A DNA stretch of 64,000 nt from Advenella kashmirensis WT001 (lineage in GTDB: Bacteria; Pseudomonadota; Gammaproteobacteria; Burkholderiales; Burkholderiaceae_B): positions 2,046,001 to 2,110,000 of the forward strand of contig NC_017964.1 of the NCBI RefSeq assembly GCF_000219915.2. Reading direction: 5' to 3'. The notes under the pieces were generated by a model, which worked only from the letters and a program-made list of their open reading frames with translations, was not told the origin of the DNA and made no database searches. This document shows, one piece after another, positions 28,500 to 38,302 of the stretch. The translations under genes were made by a program, and so were the position numbers. Within the stretch, counting starts at the first letter, position 1. Each line of letters begins with the position of its first letter.

Positions 28500-29282
28500 G
28501 TTGTGCCTGCATCCATCGAATCCGGCTGCTTGCGCTTTGTCAGTCGGTCAATAATAGCGCTTGCGGCATCGGCTTGAAGGCGTGTTCCGAACAGGCGGTC
28601 CATGAACGTGAACTGAAAACCGTAATTGCCGCTATAGCAAGCGTGATGCAAGTGATGCCTGCGGCTCGCAGCAAACCAATGAGCGTAAGACACGCCAGGA
28701 AAAAAATCATAATTGGCATGGCCAACGCAATTGAAAAACAGGCTGAACAGCGGAACAGAAAATAGCGCCCAGAAACTGAAGTCGTGTAAAAGCATGGGCA
28801 ATAGAATGACGTTGCCCAACATGAGCGCTTCAATAGGATGAAAACTGTAGGTGGCAAACGGCGTGGTAACCACCGAACGGTGATGTGGTAAATGAAACCG
28901 GCGCAGCCGCGGGTATGTAATAGCCTGTGGTTGAACCAGAAATGGATGTCGTTCCAGATAGCAAGAATAAGAATCTCAAGGAATATCTGCCATCCGGAAG
29001 GACTTGGATCTAAAGAAGCCCAGCCAGTTGGAGCAAGCCCCAGGGGAAAATCATGCCAATGCCGAAAATAAGTACAGACGAGCCAGACCAGGCAAGCTCA
29101 TGGCGCAATTGGGCGGCAGTGACCGGGCGCGGGTCCAGAATGCGGCCAATACCCAGCGCTGGCAATAGATACCGGGTCAATATCCAAGTGATGCTACCGA
29201 AAACCAGGTAAATGCCGCCGAAAAATAGCAGCCCCCAAAGGATAACTTGCCATGCGGATAGCGATAGAAAGATTTGACCCAT
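28496..29282 (-). CDS. Sterol desaturase/fatty acid hydroxylase-family protein (frame breaks near 29024 and 28908)
   Basis: Di-iron membrane oxygenase, first gene of the lipid operon. The N-terminal frame (MGQIFLSLSAWQVILWGLLF) has two or three helices and ends at a false stop after LLQLAGLL. One added G gives LLQLGWASLDPSPSGWQIFL, then IWNDIHFWFNHRLLHT with the first His cluster; a second added base gives LRRFHLPHHRSVVTTPFATY with the second; the third is ASRRHHLHHACYSGNYGF. All three clusters of the family (HxxxH, HxxHH, HxxHH) appear only after the two corrections. Corrected length 262 residues. The stop overlaps the desaturase ATG. Confidence 0.87.
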
Positions 29283-29787
29283 AATAATGCGACGCTAATT
29301 CTGTGGCTTGTTAAGGTAGTTTGTTGAGATCGCGTATGTATTTGAAAGCATAAGAACGCGTTGTTTTTTATGTTGCGATAATGATAGCCGGTATTGAGGC
29401 GTTTTGGTGCAATGCTGCAGGTTGCCATCGGCATATACGATATCGGAACACCAGGCAATGATAACTGGGTGACTAATGCGATCTTGATTGGGTGATGTCG
29501 ATTGTTTTGAATCTTTAAGCAAGGTGACGTTAGCTGTACGCTGGCATACGTAGTTTGAAGCAAAGTGCCAGGCTACGCATTAAGAAGATTGGTATATGGG
29601 TTTTCTGATGGCTACGATAATGACGGGCAGAGTTCATTTTTTGTTGATCTAATATTCGCATAATATATATTATGTAAAGTTATATATTTGGTTAATCCAG
29701 CCGTGTATCAATAACTGAATGATCGATGGATATACCATACTCCAGATGAATCAAGGGATAACACCCTGCCTTGGCCCTCTGGAAAGC
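29283..29787. promoter_or_regulatory. AT-rich intergenic region upstream of the lipid operon
   Basis: About 500 bases with clearly lower GC than either side. It must hold the promoter of the minus-strand lipid operon. A 16-bp perfect palindrome (CATAATAT/ATATTATG, 29659-29674) sits in its most AT-rich part. I see no convincing gene. Confidence 0.45.
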
Positions 29788-30243
29788 TTAATCAAAATTT
29801 TTGCGCAATTCTGGAGCCAAGCCAAAATCTGTGTGCGCCGTGCCAACCAAAACGTATCCTGCTGACTCGTAAAACAGCTGCGCGTACTCATTAGCAACAA
29901 CATGCACACTGGTGGCACCAAGTCCCAAGGCGCGCACTTCAGCCGCTCTTAGTAGATGCTTACCGATTCCTCGTCGCCACTGCGAAGGCAATACAAACAG
30001 ATCTTCCAGCTCGGCTACCGTGGTGTGTTTCCCAGGTATTATGGTTGTGAATCCGACGAGCCTTCCCGCCAGTTCTGCAATGATGACATGATTCAAATGA
30101 ACTTCAGGCACGCATCGTGCTTCTGGTAGTTCTCGCAGTTCGTCTTTGTATTTCCCCCATGCCATCGTCGAATTGAGTTTGAGAATACCCAGGCCGGGCA
30201 GATCTGTCTTACTTGCATTCCGTAAATTAATATGCGCATTCAT
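29788..30243 (-). CDS. GNAT-family N-acetyltransferase
   Basis: 151 residues from ATG 30243 (MNAHINLRNASKTDL); a TTG six codons upstream is possible. GNAT fold: RNASKTDLPGL at the start, HVIIAELAGRLVGFTTIIPG (beta-4), LEDLFVLPSQWRRGIGKHLL with the acetyl-CoA pyrophosphate loop (Q/R-x-x-G-x-G/K), and ANEYAQLFYESAGYVLVG (C-terminal Tyr region). Substrate unknown. It is a single gene with noncoding regions on both sides. Confidence 0.88.
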   Translation of the reverse strand: MNAHINLRNASKTDLPGLGILKLNSTMAWGKYKDELRELPEARCVPEVHLNHVIIAELAGRLVGFTTIIPGKHTTVAELEDLFVLPSQWRRGIGKHLLRAAEVRALGLGATSVHVVANEYAQLFYESAGYVLVGTAHTDFGLAPELRKNFD

Positions 30244-30691
30244 GTTATTCACTATGTTCAACTTCTTTGCCGAGAATGACGGATCAATCGAAACAATTGC
30301 CGATTTGGTCTAATGAGCAAGGAATGTCCTTTAGGGCCATAAGTTGATGGCTCAATCGTACTACTTATATTTGCGTTCTCCGTCCCGTGCATACCCCGAT
30401 GGCTTGAAAGACAGCGATGCGCATTATGAACGTAGGTGCAAATCGCAAGAAAACGCCTTAAATTCTGTTTTCTACCGAATAAAGCGCAATTTGATCCGAT
30501 GATACAAAAGTTTCAACTGAAATACTGTGTAATCATGCTACTATTTTTTCGTTTTCGCCTGTTCTGTCTGTCGCTGCAGGCCTGCGCCGCCGTAAAGGCG
30601 TGCTGTTGTTCAGCAAAGGCCCGGTAAGCAGACACAGCGGCACGGGGACTGTGAATCCTCCCATCCCCTGCTCCGTTTTTTACTAGATGCC
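30244..30691. other. Intergenic region before the first RND operon
   Basis: About 450 bases between a minus-strand GNAT gene and a plus-strand RND operon, so it should hold divergent promoters. The short frames here have no recognisable protein features. No regulator gene for the pump is present. Confidence 0.45.
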
Positions 30692-31893
30692 ATGATTAAA
30701 CCAGTCAGTATTTCAACATTGGATCCGCAGCGCCGCTTTGTTCTGACTCCGGTATTGACCTTGCTGATACTGCTTTTGCTCGTCGTGACGCTGGCTGGCT
30801 GTTCACCAGACGATGGTACGAACACGCCCGCGCCCCGGGCCGAGGGCCCACCCGAAGTCGGTGTGGTAACACTCAAATCACAACGCATTACCTTTACCAC
30901 TGAACTGCCCGGACGTACCGTTGCACCAGTCATCGCTCAAATTCGTCCTCAGGTTAACGGAATTATCCAGAAGCAGTTGTTCACCGAAGGCTCGCAAGTT
31001 AAGGCGGGACAGGTGCTTTATCAATTGGATCCCGCCGTTTATGAGGCCGAATACGCCGTGGCCAGAGCTAATGTGAAAAAGGCCGAATCTAACTACGCCA
31101 ACGCCCGAACCGTGGCCAGGCGCAATCGGGAGCTGGTGCGCATTGATGCGATCAGCGCGCAGATAAACGAGACTTCGCAGGCCGAGGCGCAACAGGCGGC
31201 GGCTGATCTTGCCGTTGCCAAAGCCCAGGAACAGCGTGCCAGGATAAACCTTGACTACACCCGTATTGTCTCGCCGATCGACGGCTGGATTGAATTGTCC
31301 AATGTTACGCCCGGCGCACTGGTCACTGCCAATCAGGATACGCGCTCACAATTGTGCAGAAACTGGATCCGCTCTATGTGCATGTATCGCAGTCATCTGT
31401 GCAATTGTTGCAGTTGAAGGACGATATTGCCGCAGGCCGACTACAAGCGACAGCAGAAAATGACGCGGTCATTCGGTTGCGGCTGGAAAACGGGCGCCTG
31501 TACCCGCATTCTGGTCGCCTGACATTCAGCGGCGTCACGGTCAATCCTGGTACCGGTTCGATCACCCTGCGAGCGAACGTACCCAATCCGGATCGGGTAT
31601 TGATGCCGGGCATGTACGTGCGCGCCGTATTGGAAAACAACACGGGTGACCAATCCGTACTGGTCCCGCAACAAGCCGTTACCCGCAGGCCTGATGCCAG
31701 CACGGTAGCGTTAGTGGTCGGCACGGATGATAAAGTGCAGGAACGTGCCGTCGTGGTCGGACGCGCGATCGGCGATAGCTGGCAGGTCCTTGAAGGGCTT
31801 GCCGCCGGCGATCGGGTGGTGGTGACCGGTTCCCTGCATGTCCGGCCAGGCACTGCTGTGCGGCCGGTAGAAACCACAAGCAAACGGGGTTAG
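30692..31893 (+). CDS. RND efflux periplasmic adaptor (MFP), AcrA/MexA type (frame break near 31341)
   Basis: Lipoprotein adaptor linking pump and outer-membrane channel. Lipobox VTLAGCSPDD; biotinyl-lipoyl halves RPQVNGIIQKQLFTEGSQVK and RIVSPIDGWIELSNVTPGAL flank a coiled-coil hairpin (residues about 110-185). The first frame ends soon after VTANQDT; one missing G restores ALTIVQKLDPLYVHVSQ, then the beta-barrel (VPNPDRVLMPGMYVRAVLEN) and membrane-proximal domain. Corrected length 400 residues. First gene of an operon with the RND pump (10 bases on) and OMF. Confidence 0.9.
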
Positions 31894-31903
31894 GAATCGG
31901 GTT

Positions 31904-34900
31904 ATGGCACAGTTTTTTATCAGCCGTCCGATTTTTGCATGGGTGCTTTCCATTGTTATTATGCTAGCCGGGCTGGCTTCGATCCAGACCTTGCCACTTG
32001 AGCAATATCCCGACATTGCGCCGCCCCGGGTCGCCATCACTGCAACATACACCAGTGCATCGGCCAAGACAGTGGAAGATTCGGTGACCCAGGTCATTGA
32101 GCAGCAATTGAAGGGCCTGGATAATCTGCTGTATATGCGCAGCACAAGCAATGCTGCCGGACGGGCGCGGATTACGCTCACTTTTGACGCTGGTACGAAT
32201 ATTGATGTCGCGCAGATGCAGGTGCAGAACCGCCTGCAGCAGGCCATGTCGCGCCTGCCCCAGCAGGTGCAAAGCCGCGGCGTGACGGTCACCAAAGGCG
32301 GTGAAGAGTTTCTGATGATTGTTTCGCTCTACTCGGATGATGGCAGTGCCTCTCCGGTGGACGTAGGAGATTACATCACCAGTAACCTGGTAGACGTGAT
32401 CAGTCGGATCGATGGTGTCGGTGAAGTGCAGACACTAGGCACAGGATACGCCATGCGGATCTGGCTGGATCCGCGCAAACTGCTCAGCTATAACATGATG
32501 CCGGCCGATGTAACCGCAGCTATTGAAAAGCAGAATGTGCAGGTGTCCGCAGGCCAGCTCGGGTCGTTGCCTGCAGTCAGCGGTCAGCAGTTGAATGCCA
32601 CGATCACCGCGCGCAGCATGTTGCAGACCGAAGAGGATTTTCGCAATGTGGTCCTGCGTGTTGCGCCTGATGGTGCCGTTGTGCGGATTAGCGACGTGGC
32701 ACGGGTTGAATTGGGCGCAGAGAACTTGACGATCCGCTCGGCAATGGGCGGCCTGCCCGGCGCCGGCATGGGCATTATTACTGCAGATGGCGCCAACGCA
32801 GTGGAAGTGGCCCAGCGGGTACGAGATAAACTGGCCGAACTCGAACCGTTTTTTCCCAACAATCTGAAGACCTTTATCGGCGTTGACTCCACTCCCTTTA
32901 TCAGTGCGTCCATAGATGAGGTGGTCAAGGTGCTGCTCGAAGCAATGGTGCTGGTGGTGCTGGTGATCTATCTGTTTTTGCAGAATATCCGCGCCACGCT
33001 GATTCCTGCGATCGCGGTCCCGGTGGTATTGCTTGGCGTATTCGGCGTTCTGTCGATAGCCGGCTTTTCGATCAATACCCTCACCCTCTTTGGGATGGTG
33101 CTGGCCATCGGCCTGCTGGTCGATGATGCCATTGTGGTGGTGGAAAACGTTGAACGCGTCATGCATGAACAAGGACTCTCGCCACGGGAAGCGACGCGCA
33201 AGTCCATGCGGGAAATTACGCCGGCGCTGGTAGGTATCACACTTGTCTTGTCGGCGGTGTTCATTCCCATGGCGTTCTTTGGCGGTTCCACGGGCGTTAT
33301 CTACCGACAGTTTTCCATTACGATAGTCTCTGCCATGGTGCTCTCGGTTATCGTGGCTCTGACGCTGACCCCTGCCCTGTGCGCCAGTCTGCTTAAACCG
33401 GTAAAAAAAGGCGAGCATATTGATCCGTCGCACGCCCGCAAGGGCCTGCTGGGCTATCTGGATCGCTTCTTCGTTGGCTTCAATCGCCGTTTTGACCGAA
33501 CGGCGGACCGGTATCAGACCACCGTGGCCGGGGTTGCCAGGCGGCCCCGACGAGGGCTCATTGCCTATCTGATTATTGCGATCGTCATGGCATTGCTGTT
33601 TTTGCGTTTGCCCACTTCCTTTCTGCCACCCGAAGACCAGGGTGCCGTGCGGCTGCAGATCACTTTGCCCGCCGGCGCCACAGATGCTCGCCTGCAACCG
33701 ATCATGCGTCAGATCGAGCAGTATTTTCTGAAACAACCGGACGTGCGCAGCATCACCAGCATTACCGGCAGAAGCGGCGACCAAAGCTCGGCACGGGCCT
33801 ATGTGATGCTCAAAGACTGGAGTTTACGGCCCTTGCCGGAACAATCGTCTGCGGCTATCGCCAGAAAGGCCACCCGCGACCTGGCTCATATCCGCGATGC
33901 ACGGATTATCGCTACCCTGCCCCCTATTGTGCGCGGGCTGGGCTCAAGTTCGGGGTTCAACTTTTTCCTGCAGGACGTCAACGGTCTGGGTCATGAAGCG
34001 CTGGTACAGGCGAGCCGCGACGCATTGCGCTTGCTTGGCGAGCGTGGCGAATTGATGAACGTGCGCATTGATGCGCCGGAAGATACCGCGCAGTTTGCCG
34101 TGAAAATAGACGATGCCCGCGCTGGTGCGCTCAGCCTGGCGACCGATGCAATCGACAGCACCTTGTCGACTGCCATGGGCGGAACCTATGTGAATGACTT
34201 TCTGGATCGAGGCCGGGTCAAGCGCGTGTATGTCCAGGGCGACACACCGTTTCGTATGTTGCCAAGCGATATCGACCAATGGCATGTGCGCAACACGCTG
34301 GGCCAGATGGTGCCATTCCCGGAATTCTCCAGCAAGAGCTGGACCTTTGGTTCGCCCGAACTGAGTCGCTACAATGGTAGCCCAAGTCTTGAGTTCCAGG
34401 GGGACGCAGCACCCGGCGTGAGTTCAGGTGCCGCCATGCTGGCGGTCGAGGAGGTATTGCAGCAAATGCCGGCAGGCATTGGCTTTGAATGGACCGGCGC
34501 ATCGCTGCAGGAGCGTATTTCGGGCGCGCAGGCTCCCCTGCTCTACGCGGTTTCCATTTTGTTTGTCTTTTTGTGCCTGGCCGCCTTGTATGAAAGCTGG
34601 TCCGTGCCGTTCGCCATCATCCTGGTGGTGCCGTTGGGAATTGTCGGTGCGCTCCTGTTTACGGCATTGCGCGAATTGCATAATGATGTATTCTTCCAGG
34701 TCGGGTTGCTGACCACCGTCGGGTTAACCTCAAAGAATGCGATCTTGATTGTCGAATTTGCCAAACAGTTGCAGGAACGCGGACACGCGGTGCTTGAGGC
34801 AACGCTGATCGCGGTGCGCCAGCGTCTGCGTCCCATTCTGATGACTTCGCTGGCCTTTGGCTTCGGCGTGTTGCCCTTGGCCATCGGTACCGGCGCTGGC

Positions 34901-35167
34901 GCAGGAGGCCGTCACGCTATCGGCACTGCCGTCCTGGGTGGGATGATCGTAGGCACTGCGCTCAGTCTCTTTTTTGTGCCGCTGTTCTTTGTGCTTGTAC
35001 GCAGCTTCAGGCGCAAACGACATTCACATGACGACCATCCTGGCGCCCCTTCATCGGACAGCCTTCTGGCACGACATCATGAGCACATTGATCAAATCGC
35101 TACGCAGATCCATTGCACTTGGTATTCCGTTGCTGGGTTTGGTAGCCTGCGTAAATCTTGCGCCTGA
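31904..35167 (+). CDS. RND multidrug efflux transporter, AcrB/HAE1 type
   Basis: Proton-driven trimeric inner-membrane pump, 1087 residues as read. N-terminus AQFFISRPIFAWVLSIVIML; GMVLAIGLLVDDAIVVVENV holds the proton-relay Asp pair of TM4; TTVGLTSKNAILIVEFAKQL marks TM10 with the relay Lys. Two large periplasmic loops are complete. The last 45 residues (HPGAPSSDSLLARHH onward) are unlike the family and overlap the OMF gene by 89 bases. One extra base near 35045 would end the protein at a TGA overlapping the OMF ATG (ATGA), giving a more normal length, so the tail may be artefact. Confidence 0.93.
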   Translation: MAQFFISRPIFAWVLSIVIMLAGLASIQTLPLEQYPDIAPPRVAITATYTSASAKTVEDSVTQVIEQQLKGLDNLLYMRSTSNAAGRARITLTFDAGTNIDVAQMQVQNRLQQAMSRLPQQVQSRGVTVTKGGEEFLMIVSLYSDDGSASPVDVGDYITSNLVDVISRIDGVGEVQTLGTGYAMRIWLDPRKLLSYNMMPADVTAAIEKQNVQVSAGQLGSLPAVSGQQLNATITARSMLQTEEDFRNVVLRVAPDGAVVRISDVARVELGAENLTIRSAMGGLPGAGMGIITADGANAVEVAQRVRDKLAELEPFFPNNLKTFIGVDSTPFISASIDEVVKVLLEAMVLVVLVIYLFLQNIRATLIPAIAVPVVLLGVFGVLSIAGFSINTLTLFGMVLAIGLLVDDAIVVVENVERVMHEQGLSPREATRKSMREITPALVGITLVLSAVFIPMAFFGGSTGVIYRQFSITIVSAMVLSVIVALTLTPALCASLLKPVKKGEHIDPSHARKGLLGYLDRFFVGFNRRFDRTADRYQTTVAGVARRPRRGLIAYLIIAIVMALLFLRLPTSFLPPEDQGAVRLQITLPAGATDARLQPIMRQIEQYFLKQPDVRSITSITGRSGDQSSARAYVMLKDWSLRPLPEQSSAAIARKATRDLAHIRDARIIATLPPIVRGLGSSSGFNFFLQDVNGLGHEALVQASRDALRLLGERGELMNVRIDAPEDTAQFAVKIDDARAGALSLATDAIDSTLSTAMGGTYVNDFLDRGRVKRVYVQGDTPFRMLPSDIDQWHVRNTLGQMVPFPEFSSKSWTFGSPELSRYNGSPSLEFQGDAAPGVSSGAAMLAVEEVLQQMPAGIGFEWTGASLQERISGAQAPLLYAVSILFVFLCLAALYESWSVPFAIILVVPLGIVGALLFTALRELHNDVFFQVGLLTTVGLTSKNAILIVEFAKQLQERGHAVLEATLIAVRQRLRPILMTSLAFGFGVLPLAIGTGAGAGGRHAIGTAVLGGMIVGTALSLFFVPLFFVLVRSFRRKRHSHDDHPGAPSSDSLLARHHEHIDQIATQIHCTWYSVAGFGSLRKSCA

Positions 35168-36551
35168 CTACCATCAACCAGCAGCCCCGGTTGCCGGCGC
35201 CTGGTCCCCGGCCGCGAACACCAGCCCGCCGCCATTGACAGCAAACGATCTGGACTGGTTGACGTTTTTTACAGATGCGCGCTTGCGTGATGTGGTGCAG
35301 CTAGGCTTGCGACATAACCGTGATTTGCGGATCGCAACCATCAATATTGAACGGGCCCGTGCACAATATGGCATTGCCAGTGCGGACGGATTGCCGGCGA
35401 TCGGCGTCGATGCCCAGGCCAGCCGTAGCCGCACGCCGGCCAGTGTCGCCAATTCCGGTGCAACGACCTTGTCATCGCGGTATAGTGTTGACCTGGGTCT
35501 GACCAGCTACGAGATTGATTTTTTCGGGAAGGTTCGCAACCTCAAGGCCGCGGCGCTGCAACGTTACCTGGCGGCGCAGGAAGCCCGACGCAGTGCCCAG
35601 ATCAGCCTGGTTAGCGAAATTGCAGCGGCCTGGCTGCAACTCGAAGCAACGGGCCAGCAGCTTGCGCTGGCACGCAGTACGTTGGCCAATCAGCGGAAGT
35701 CGCATGATTTGATCCGTCGCAGTCATGCATTGGGCGCCGAGTCCGGGCTTACGTTAGCGCAATCGCAAACCACGGTCGATGCAGCCCGGCTCAAGGTTGC
35801 TGAATATGAAACTCAATTGGCGCAAGATAAAAACGCCCTCACGCTGTTGACGGGCGCGCCGGTTGCCGATTCTCTTTTACCGCCTGCCGATTTCGCGCTG
35901 CAGGGACGCGCAGCAACGCGGCTGGTCATGCCGCCGGCGGGCCTGCCTTCCAGTGTGTTGCAACAGCGGCCGGATGTATTGGCCGCCGAACATGATTTAA
36001 TCGCGGCTCATGCGGATATCGGTGCGGCCAGAGCAGCCTTTTTTCCCAGTATTTCACTGTTGGGATCAGCGGGGACGGCCAGTAGTAGTCTTTCCGGGCT
36101 TTTTACTGGCGGCACGTTAGCCTGGAGCGTGGCCCCTTCACTGCGTTTGCCCATCTTCGATGGAGGCGCCAATCGGGCCAATCTGGATCTGACAAAAGCG
36201 CAAAAAGATATTCTGCTTGCTACCTACGAAAAAGCCATTCAAACGGCTTTCCGTGAGGTGGCCGACGCCTTGGCCGTGCGTGCCACCATCGCGGCGCGTC
36301 TGCAATCGCAGCAATCGCTTGTCGCCTCTACCTATCGCAGTTTCCAGTTGTCCAGTGCGCTGTTTACACGCGGAGGCGGCTCGGGTTTTCTTGAAGTGCT
36401 GGATGCCCAACGTGCATACTATGCGGCGCAGCAGGAGCTGATTACCCTACAGTTGCTTGAACAGCTGAACCGTCTGGCTCTATTCAAAACGCTGGGCGGC
36501 GGCTGGCAACCCATTGCCGTCACTCCACCTACTCCAATGGCGCCGCGCTGA
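35079..36551 (+). CDS. RND efflux outer-membrane lipoprotein, NodT/OprM family
   Basis: TolC-like trimeric channel of 490 residues. ATG 35079 (MSTLIKSLRRSIALGI) gives a lipoprotein signal with LLGLVACVNLAPDY. Two OEP repeats: ANDLDWLTFFTDARLRDVVQ, LGLTSYEIDFFGKVRNLKAA, then GLPSSVLQQRPDVLAAEHDL, GAARAAFFPSISLLGSAG and FLEVLDAQRAYYAAQQEL. The frame is intact to its end GGGWQPIAVTPP. Third gene of the tripartite operon. Confidence 0.93.
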   Translation: MSTLIKSLRRSIALGIPLLGLVACVNLAPDYHQPAAPVAGAWSPAANTSPPPLTANDLDWLTFFTDARLRDVVQLGLRHNRDLRIATINIERARAQYGIASADGLPAIGVDAQASRSRTPASVANSGATTLSSRYSVDLGLTSYEIDFFGKVRNLKAAALQRYLAAQEARRSAQISLVSEIAAAWLQLEATGQQLALARSTLANQRKSHDLIRRSHALGAESGLTLAQSQTTVDAARLKVAEYETQLAQDKNALTLLTGAPVADSLLPPADFALQGRAATRLVMPPAGLPSSVLQQRPDVLAAEHDLIAAHADIGAARAAFFPSISLLGSAGTASSSLSGLFTGGTLAWSVAPSLRLPIFDGGANRANLDLTKAQKDILLATYEKAIQTAFREVADALAVRATIAARLQSQQSLVASTYRSFQLSSALFTRGGGSGFLEVLDAQRAYYAAQQELITLQLLEQLNRLALFKTLGGGWQPIAVTPPTPMAPR

Positions 36552-36761
36552 TCGCATCTGCGCAATGGCAGCCTGCACCGCCTAGCGTGTCAGGCAGATA
36601 GCCCAAGGGGGAACCTGAAGGTTTTTTTGCTGCTTAAATACAGAGCGCTGTACAGCGCATTTTCCGGTACAGGCACAGGTCATCGCCCCAATCGTCTGAT
36701 CGGGAGTGTTATAACCATAAGGCTAGTTCCTTTCACGCAGTTACCTAAACAGGAGTCAGAC

Positions 36762-37187
36762 ATGGCGGTTGAAAAAGTACTTTATGTTGCACACGCAACG
36801 GCGACCGGTGGACGCGACGGACGTGCAGTTTCTTCAGACAATGTGCTGGACGTGAAACTGACCACACCGACAGAGCTGGGTGGCGCCGGCGGCACCGGCA
36901 CCAATCCTGAACAGCTTTTTGCGGCGGGATACTCAGCCTGCTTTCTGGGCGCCCTCAAACTGGTTGCTTCTCGCGAAAAAGTCAAATTGCCGGACGATAC
37001 CCGAATTGACGGCAGTGTGGGAATCGGGCCCATTGCTCAGGGATTTGGCATCGAAGTCGAGCTGAAAATTTCGGTACCAGGCGTAGAGCGCAGTGTTGCT
37101 GAAGACCTGGTCAATAAGGCTCATGTGGTATGCCCCTATTCAAACGCAACTAGAGGCAATGTAGATGTGACACTGACGGTGGTGTAA
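36762..37187 (+). CDS. ohr: Organic hydroperoxide resistance protein Ohr
   Basis: Thiol peroxidase of 141 residues that reduces organic and fatty-acid hydroperoxides using lipoylated partners. The two reactive cysteines are in [14 protein letters not shown] and [16 protein letters not shown]; Arg and Glu of the active site fall in [11 protein letters not shown] and [10 protein letters not shown] 36762 follows AGGAG. A strong hairpin terminator follows, so it is a single-gene unit. No ohrR-type MarR gene is next to it. Confidence 0.96.
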   Translation: MAVEKVLYVAHATATGGRDGRAVSSDNVLDVKLTTPTELGGAGGTGTNPEQLFAAGYSACFLGALKLVASREKVKLPDDTRIDGSVGIGPIAQGFGIEVELKISVPGVERSVAEDLVNKAHVVCPYSNATRGNVDVTLTVV

Positions 37188-37209
37188 TACGACAGTGCGC
37201 TCCTCTACC

Positions 37210-37244
37210 CTGCCGCGTCATCCATGTGATGCCGCGGCAGTTTT
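37210..37244 (+). terminator. Rho-independent terminator after ohr
   Basis: CTGCCGCG (37210-37217) pairs perfectly with CGCGGCAG (37233-37240), with an inner CATC/GATG extension, and is followed directly by TTTT (37241-37244). It starts 23 bases after the ohr stop. Confidence 0.8.
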
Positions 37245-37351
37245 GCTTGAGTAAAAAAAGTTATTGCGCATGGCGGCGATTGCCGCGCCTGACCGCAACG
37301 AACCGATGACCAGCCACGATGGCCTGGCTTCTGACTGGGACAATTTAATAT

Positions 37352-38278
37352 ATGCAAAAGGCTGGCGGCTTGACGACCAATTCCGACGATCTGCTGACGT
37401 TTGTCACTGTCATCGACAGTGGTTCGATCAGTGCGGCAGCCGAGCAACTGAATCTGACACCATCTGCGGTCAGCCGGACTTTGTCCCGACTTGAACAGAG
37501 CCTGCAGACAACGTTGCTTAACCGCACCACCCGCCGCATGCATCTGACCGAAGAAGGTCGCTTTCTGCTGGAGCATGCCCGAATCATTGTTGCGCGGATG
37601 CAGGCCATGCAGGAAACACTTGCCACCAGGCGACAATCGCCGGCCGGACGGTTGCGAATCAATGCGGCCTCGCCATTCATGCGGCATATGATCGTGCCCT
37701 ACATTGGCGCATTTCGGCAGCGCTATCCGCATATCCAGTTGCAGCTCAATACCCATGACCTGAATATTGATTTACTTGAGCAAAGCACGGATGTTGCCAT
37801 TCGGATTGGTGCACTGCAAGATTCGACCCTGCACGCCCGCCCGCTGGGCGGCAGCGCGCTCAACCTGCTGGCCAGTCCCGATTACTTATCCCGCTGCGGT
37901 ACGCCGCAGACGGTCGCAGCGCTGGACGAGCATACATTGCTGGGCTTTACTCAACCGGAAAGCCTGAATCTGTGGCCCATTAGGCGCGCCGATGCTTCCG
38001 ACAGACTGATGATTACCCCGGGTGTAGCGGCCTCCAGTGGCGAAACGTTGCGTCAATTGGCGCTGACCGGACAGGGCATTGCCTGCCTGTCTGAATTCAT
38101 GACGTATGACGATATCCGCGATGGACGCCTGCTGCGGATTTTGCCCATGTTGACAGAAAAGCACGTTCAGCCGATTCATGCCGTGTTTTACCGAAATTCT
38201 TCGCTGGCCTTGCGGATTCAAAGTTTCATCGATTTTATGCAGGAGACGCTGGCAGCCCAGCCCTGGAACCGCCGGTAA
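37352..38278 (+). CDS. LysR-type transcriptional regulator
   Basis: 308 residues. Winged helix at the N-terminus (TVIDSGSISAAAEQLNLTPS, then AVSRTLSRLEQSLQTTLLNR), followed by the effector domain with RLRINAASPFMRHMIVPYIG and DVAIRIGALQDSTLHARPLG, typical of the DsdC/AaeR-like class of regulators that act on oxidoreductase or efflux genes. It does not face an obvious target: ohr upstream has its own terminator and the peptidase downstream is convergent. Its regulon is probably elsewhere or itself. Confidence 0.9.
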   Translation: MQKAGGLTTNSDDLLTFVTVIDSGSISAAAEQLNLTPSAVSRTLSRLEQSLQTTLLNRTTRRMHLTEEGRFLLEHARIIVARMQAMQETLATRRQSPAGRLRINAASPFMRHMIVPYIGAFRQRYPHIQLQLNTHDLNIDLLEQSTDVAIRIGALQDSTLHARPLGGSALNLLASPDYLSRCGTPQTVAALDEHTLLGFTQPESLNLWPIRRADASDRLMITPGVAASSGETLRQLALTGQGIACLSEFMTYDDIRDGRLLRILPMLTEKHVQPIHAVFYRNSSLALRIQSFIDFMQETLAAQPWNRR

Positions 38279-38302
38279 ACGCTTTGTTCGCTGCGCTGCG
38301 GG

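Noticed and set aside
30436..30627. Short plus-strand frame before the first RND operon
   Set aside because: 63 codons of unremarkable composition and no motif; the region more likely carries the divergent promoters.
32435..33784. A 449-codon minus-strand open frame inside the first RND pump gene
   Set aside because: It is His/Gln/Asn-rich with no family features and is the antisense shadow of a strongly conserved pump gene.
1086..35050. GGCGCC as a special motif causing the frame breaks
   Set aside because: Several breaks (crcB, FMN enzyme, arsB, first M20 break, RND tail) lie in GGCGCC, but this hexamer also occurs in many unbroken places, and other breaks lack it. Homopolymer length explains more.
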